Assembly (NCBI GenBank): GCA_004794785.1
Contig: SJOL01005644.1
Span: forward strand, 362,972-426,971
Direction of reading: 5' to 3'
Length of the DNA stretch: 64,000 bases
Origin: Opisthorchis felineus
Taxonomy: Eukaryota; Platyhelminthes; Trematoda; Opisthorchiida; Opisthorchiidae
Shown here piece by piece: positions 59,898 through 64,000 of this stretch (positions are counted from its first letter, which is position 1; each line of letters starts with the position of its first letter). A program made the translations under genes and the position numbers. A model generated the notes under the pieces. The model did not search any database. It was not told where the DNA came from and saw only the letters and a program-made list of their open reading frames with translations.

Positions 59898-62800
59898 GCC
59901 ATGCCAATGAATCCATTTGTTTGGCGAAACTGGTTTTCGTCGGATTTCGTAGATCACATTCTGATTGGGGTTTCACTTGGTTGCACGGGCTAGTGCGAAG
60001 CGGGTAAGCCATGTCAGATTTGATTTGCCTCCATTTCTAACGGCACCCCTCCTGCTGCTGCCAGCAGGTTGATTGGTCGTCGCAGATTACAGTGCAACAG
60101 GAACGTTAGAAGATCCGATGTTGTCCACCTCAACAGTGAAAATTTTGCCTGGGAATATAAGAGACAGTGCAAAAGTAATCACGCAGCCGTAGCGAACTTA
60201 CTTGTTTTCTGACGTCGGATGCCAGTGTGGAGTGGTGGCTGGTGCCCCTTATTTACTTGAATAGGTCATGGACAGTGGAACCTGTACTTCTTCACATAAG
60301 GAGCCCTGACCGGCAGCTTCAATACCATGAAATGCAGTGTGCGCAGGTCTGCAAGATGGGATTCTACAGAGTTTCAGTGATGAATTGTACGTAAAGACCC
60401 TTGCTCCCATGTATAACGCTAGGTCGGCTCCGTCATTTGCACCAACAGACAGTTCAGGAGTAAATTTTTACCCACGCCACATATCTCGAGCTAGTCCAAG
60501 ACATCTTATGGTGTCGGGCTATTTTCGCCATGGTGAATAAGAATCATTGCTCTAATGGTGGATATTTTCTCCGGCAATACGGGTTAAGCCGTAAAATGTC
60601 TTTTTGCACGGAATGTTTCTTCCTTTTACAGAGGTTGTCCTTTACGCCCTTGTTAAATTTCGACTGAAACGTGGTAGGCCCGTCGTTATGTCGTGTTTAA
60701 GCTACGTGTCAAATCTTGAGTCACCGCGGAAGCGTGCATCGGGCGAGTTTGATGTGTCGATTGAGTATCGCTATCCCTAACACTAGCAGGTTTGGAAAAC
60801 TTGGTGTGTTTGTCAGGATTGCCCCGACTAGGATTGTGACAACTTCTTGGGATGTGAGGCTAAATTGCACTTTCGAAGGAGCGCCATACATCTGTGTCTT
60901 GTATACTTTACATATCCTTGTGCTTGACGGTGACGTTTTGGAGCCGGTTTTCCTAATCTTCTGATTAGGCGGCGTCTCTGTCCCTCTAGAAAACGCCTGG
61001 TTGGTGAGCTTGTCATCGCCGTCTGCTTTAGGCCGTACGAGGGTGAGGCAAACAGATTAGTGATTTTTGTGATGATTAGTACTGCTTTTGGTGTCTCCAG
61101 GCAACCGAAAACCGTCCCAGTGTTTTGTCTATCCTTCAATAACTTGATGCTTCTTGCGTCGTGTCGGAGCTAACGCTTTTGTCACAGGCGGGTGAATACT
61201 GATGGGGCCGTTGATGAAAGAGGCGAGGAGGTGACGGCTTTTGTCGACAGTAGAATCTGATACCAGTGGTAATTGTCTTCATGTTACTAAGACGCTCACG
61301 ACCACCCCAAAACGGTGGGTTACGTGATCGCTGGCACCAAGTGGTGTGCGTAGCTCTCGAATGTTTATTATTTGCTACTAACCAGTGAACAGTAAGACGA
61401 ACTAAATAAGTTCTGCCTATCTTGTTGTCCAGCGAACCGCGATCAGCGCTCGGTTGAGTCGTGTCCCAATACGTATCGATGAAATTCATGGCGGCAATGG
61501 CTCTGAGTTGGCCTAAGTGTGTCCTTAAAGCTGGGGCCAATCGCGGTCTGTAAAGGGGAGACATGGCTAGAAGCAACTCCTCGAAAACCGAGGAGCAACA
61601 AAATACGATCTCCTTCAGGTATCAGGTTGCGAAGACTGGGCTAGGTTTGGTTTACACCGGCAATTACCGGTTGGTAATTGCTTGCTCTTAGCACGCCTTC
61701 AGGTCCGGCGATTGTGGGGAGTGGTGAAATCTAGCAAGAGGGGAGAGCTAATACGGGAGGATGAGTTCGTTGACGCTCCCGGGCGGTTGGCATAGCCTGA
61801 CTTTATGGCTGCTTCTAAGCTTGCACAGCCCCTGGCACATATCTGCGCACCTCGGGGGTGCAATGAATTGTTCTAATTATTTGGGTGTTGGCACCCGTGT
61901 AAGAAAGGATGATTTGCGCATTCCGTGTTCCAGAATCCTCCACTGACGGGCTGAGTAGCGGCTGGTGGATGCCCAATGTAGGGACTCATGTTTAGTGTCT
62001 TCAAATGGGGCATTTGTACTCAACCTGAGAAGCCGTATGCAATTTGTAAGCAACTGCAGGAGGTTCTGGTGTTGCTTTTAAGAGTTCTTCATTAATATAC
62101 ACCGAAGAGCAACTACTCTCGCAGATCACATCTGAAAAACTGAACACAAACAACCCATAATTTGCATACCCATAGTTCCTAGTTTCCCGTTTTTGCAAAA
62201 ATTCTTCTCTTCTGCGCATTTTCTATGATTCTCCATTTGGTTTCCTTCCTCTCTACTCTTATCCATCCATTTTTATTTTAGATTGTTCCCTTAAAACGAA
62301 TTTCCGAAAAGTTCGAGGGGAATCAATTACATAACGGATCTACAGCTAGATTCTAAAGAGCCCGGAAAGCAGATGTGCCACTAGACCGCAAGGGGCGGAA
62401 GTTTAAGAGTAGCACGTTTCATCTACCCTCATTTTTCAGTTACTTAATCTTTTTTGTCTCTAAATATTAGCTAATCGCATTTTTCTTTTTCTTTCCTTCT
62501 CGACTTTTTTCTCTTGCTCTAATTTCTCTTCAAGTTCTGGCTACCTGTATTCCTAAAATGCCTTTTGCATGGCACACTATGCCGCTCTCAATATTGCAGA
62601 ACCATCAAAATACAAAAGTTTCATGGTCCTAAAGTGGCATTGGTGGTTGGTCTTATCAGAGAATTAGTGACTCACCCTGATAGAATTCCGGAAACGCGAG
62701 GTTTCAAAATTTACTCATCCCGGACTTAAACACAAGGAGATTGGAGGGATCCAGTTCTCCAGTGTTCACCACCAACTCCTTGAGGTCTGATTGCTCTCAC

Positions 62801-64000
62801 TTCGCTGCACGCCAATCCGCCAATAAATGTTCACGGCTGTTTCCTAGAAGCACATAATCGTAACTCAATTAGCTCGGTGTACCGACCTCCGTGAACCGGC
62901 GAAAACTCATGGGACTTTTGATCAGATTCGCTCTTATTCACCACTTTCTGGGGAGCGAACATCAACTGTCTTCACTTCATTGGCACGAAATTTACCGAAC
63001 ATCTCGATTATGCCTCAGTTGCTACATGCCCTCTAAGTTGAGATATAAACCTGTTATTAATATTATCTTCGTGCTTGCAACGCGTTGCCATTTTCCCAGG
63101 GTATATAAGCAAAACATATATAGGTAAAACATTGGGCCTGTCCACAATATGCAAGGTGTCAGAACTTAGGGGCCAGTAGTGGGTTACACCTCCATCTATC
63201 CGGTGCGCCTCCTGGGACAGTAGGTCTTGAGTATTGCCTAGTGAGTCCCGAACTCTCTGCACCCGAACCAGAATATGGACTCCAGACCCACCATTCTGGG
63301 GTTCTTGGATGGATATAAACCCGCTTACCGGGAAGACAGCACTTGGGCACCCTTAACGGGAGGTCCCTTAAATTCGATGAGGCTTCCACATTAGCTCCAC
63401 CTTTCCACTCACGGTCAGGTGCCGCTAAGCTCAATACGCCCAGCTCACACATAGTTGTCCGGAAGATAGAGCCGCTTGCCTGCTTAATTTCTGGTCGGTC
63501 TCTGCCTGGTAAAAATATGGGTTCAACAGCCAAATGGGATTCAGTATCCGTCAGATGCCAGTACCATTAGCGCGTCCAAAAAAGGTCAGAAGTCCTCCAA
63601 TGTTGCAGCTGTACACACTTGATATCGAACACACTGTACGTGGGGTTTTAGTAGTTTTTGGCGCCAAACCCACTGGTTATATGCTTGCCGGTTCTTCTAC
63701 CAAAAAAGCTAGCTCGGGTGGATCCAATCATGAGCTGAGCTGAAGCATTATTTTTATTGCAACCAACATACGGAAACCCATGACGTCTAGAGAATTTAAT
63801 AGGCTCCAATGACTGTTGTAACAGCCACGGGGGAAGTTTGAGAAGGCACAAATAAACTCATCAGATCACAGACTTGGAGGCCACTTGGTCAAAAACTAGC
63901 GTCTTTCGCCAGTGAGCCTTTCTTCCAACTGATGTGGCGTCGAGTCAACGACCAGTTCCCATTTATCCCGCTTTGTGGTTACAATTTTGACTCATTAATT
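59898..64000. other. Upstream flank of the TMEM132-like gene, no assigned gene
   Basis: Several frames of 75-146 codons occur on both strands (for example 60716-60964 plus; 60828-61139, 61136-61576 and 63159-63533 minus). None has a product I recognise. The parts at 60.7-62.0 and 63.15-63.55 kb look more GC-rich than the introns and could be decayed repeats or 5' parts of mobile elements. A 22-base perfect hairpin lies at 61660-61681. A pyrimidine-rich stretch lies at about 62440-62540. Confidence 0.6.
61660..61681. repeat. Perfect 9-bp inverted repeat with 4-base loop
   Basis: GCAATTACC, then GGTT, then GGTAATTGC. TAATTG/CAATTA is the core of homeodomain sites, so this may be a paired homeodomain-type site about 1.8 kb upstream of the predicted start, or simply a short palindrome. 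Confidence 0.5.

Overview
The window is animal nuclear DNA, most likely from a parasitic flatworm (trematode). Coding sequence is sparse. Exons are bounded by GT/AG splice sites with pyrimidine tracts, introns run up to about 16.6 kb, and non-LTR retrotransposon relics, tRNA-like SINEs, fold-back repeats and TA microsatellites are scattered through them. The SINE gives a spurious peptide (…[16 protein letters not shown]…) that I remember as very common in predicted proteins of opisthorchiid liver flukes such as Clonorchis. That placement is from memory and was not checked against a database.

One gene dominates the window. It lies on the minus strand, from a TATA box and start codon near 59.8 kb to beyond base 1. 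I recognise it as a TMEM132-family type I membrane protein (neural adhesion molecule; vertebrate TMEM132A-E, Drosophila detonator). Ten exons can be chained with matching splice phases: 58940-59778, 42182-42337, 36472-36720, 34155-34488, 17060-17699, 13922-14112, 8125-8333, 7599-8013, 5251-5997 and 1-2044 (open at the window edge). The model gives about 1,941 residues inside the window: signal peptide (about 1-27), ectodomain of about 1,310 residues, one transmembrane helix (about 1313-1338), a basic stop-transfer run, and a Ser/Asn/Pro-rich cytoplasmic tail of at least 600 residues that leaves the window still open. Exons 1, 5, 8, 9 and 10 are recognisable by family similarity. Exons 4 and 7 are well supported by splice sites and partial similarity. 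Exons 2, 3 and 6 rest mainly on splice signals and phase.

Intron contents from right to left. Intron 1 (42.3-58.9 kb) holds a minus-strand RT fragment (about 55.0-55.8 kb), an internally deleted plus-strand Jockey-like LINE (53.4-54.5 kb), two SINEs, two fold-back copies and a TA repeat. Intron 2 holds a SINE and a possible RT relic. Intron 3 holds the best SINE copy. Intron 4 (16.5 kb) holds a long inverted repeat, a SINE relic, a TA repeat and a possible opposite-strand first exon of a secreted protein. Intron 6 holds a LINE endonuclease fragment and a recent tandem duplication. The 60-64 kb region upstream of the promoter has no gene I can assign. No rRNA, functional tRNA, CRISPR or bacterial feature was seen.

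The main results are the reconstructed fluke TMEM132 gene with its oversized tail and expanded ectodomain, a 111-bp intron whose retention would give a soluble receptor, and a small fold-back repeat family sharing a terminal motif around AAGGTTGCTGAAAA.
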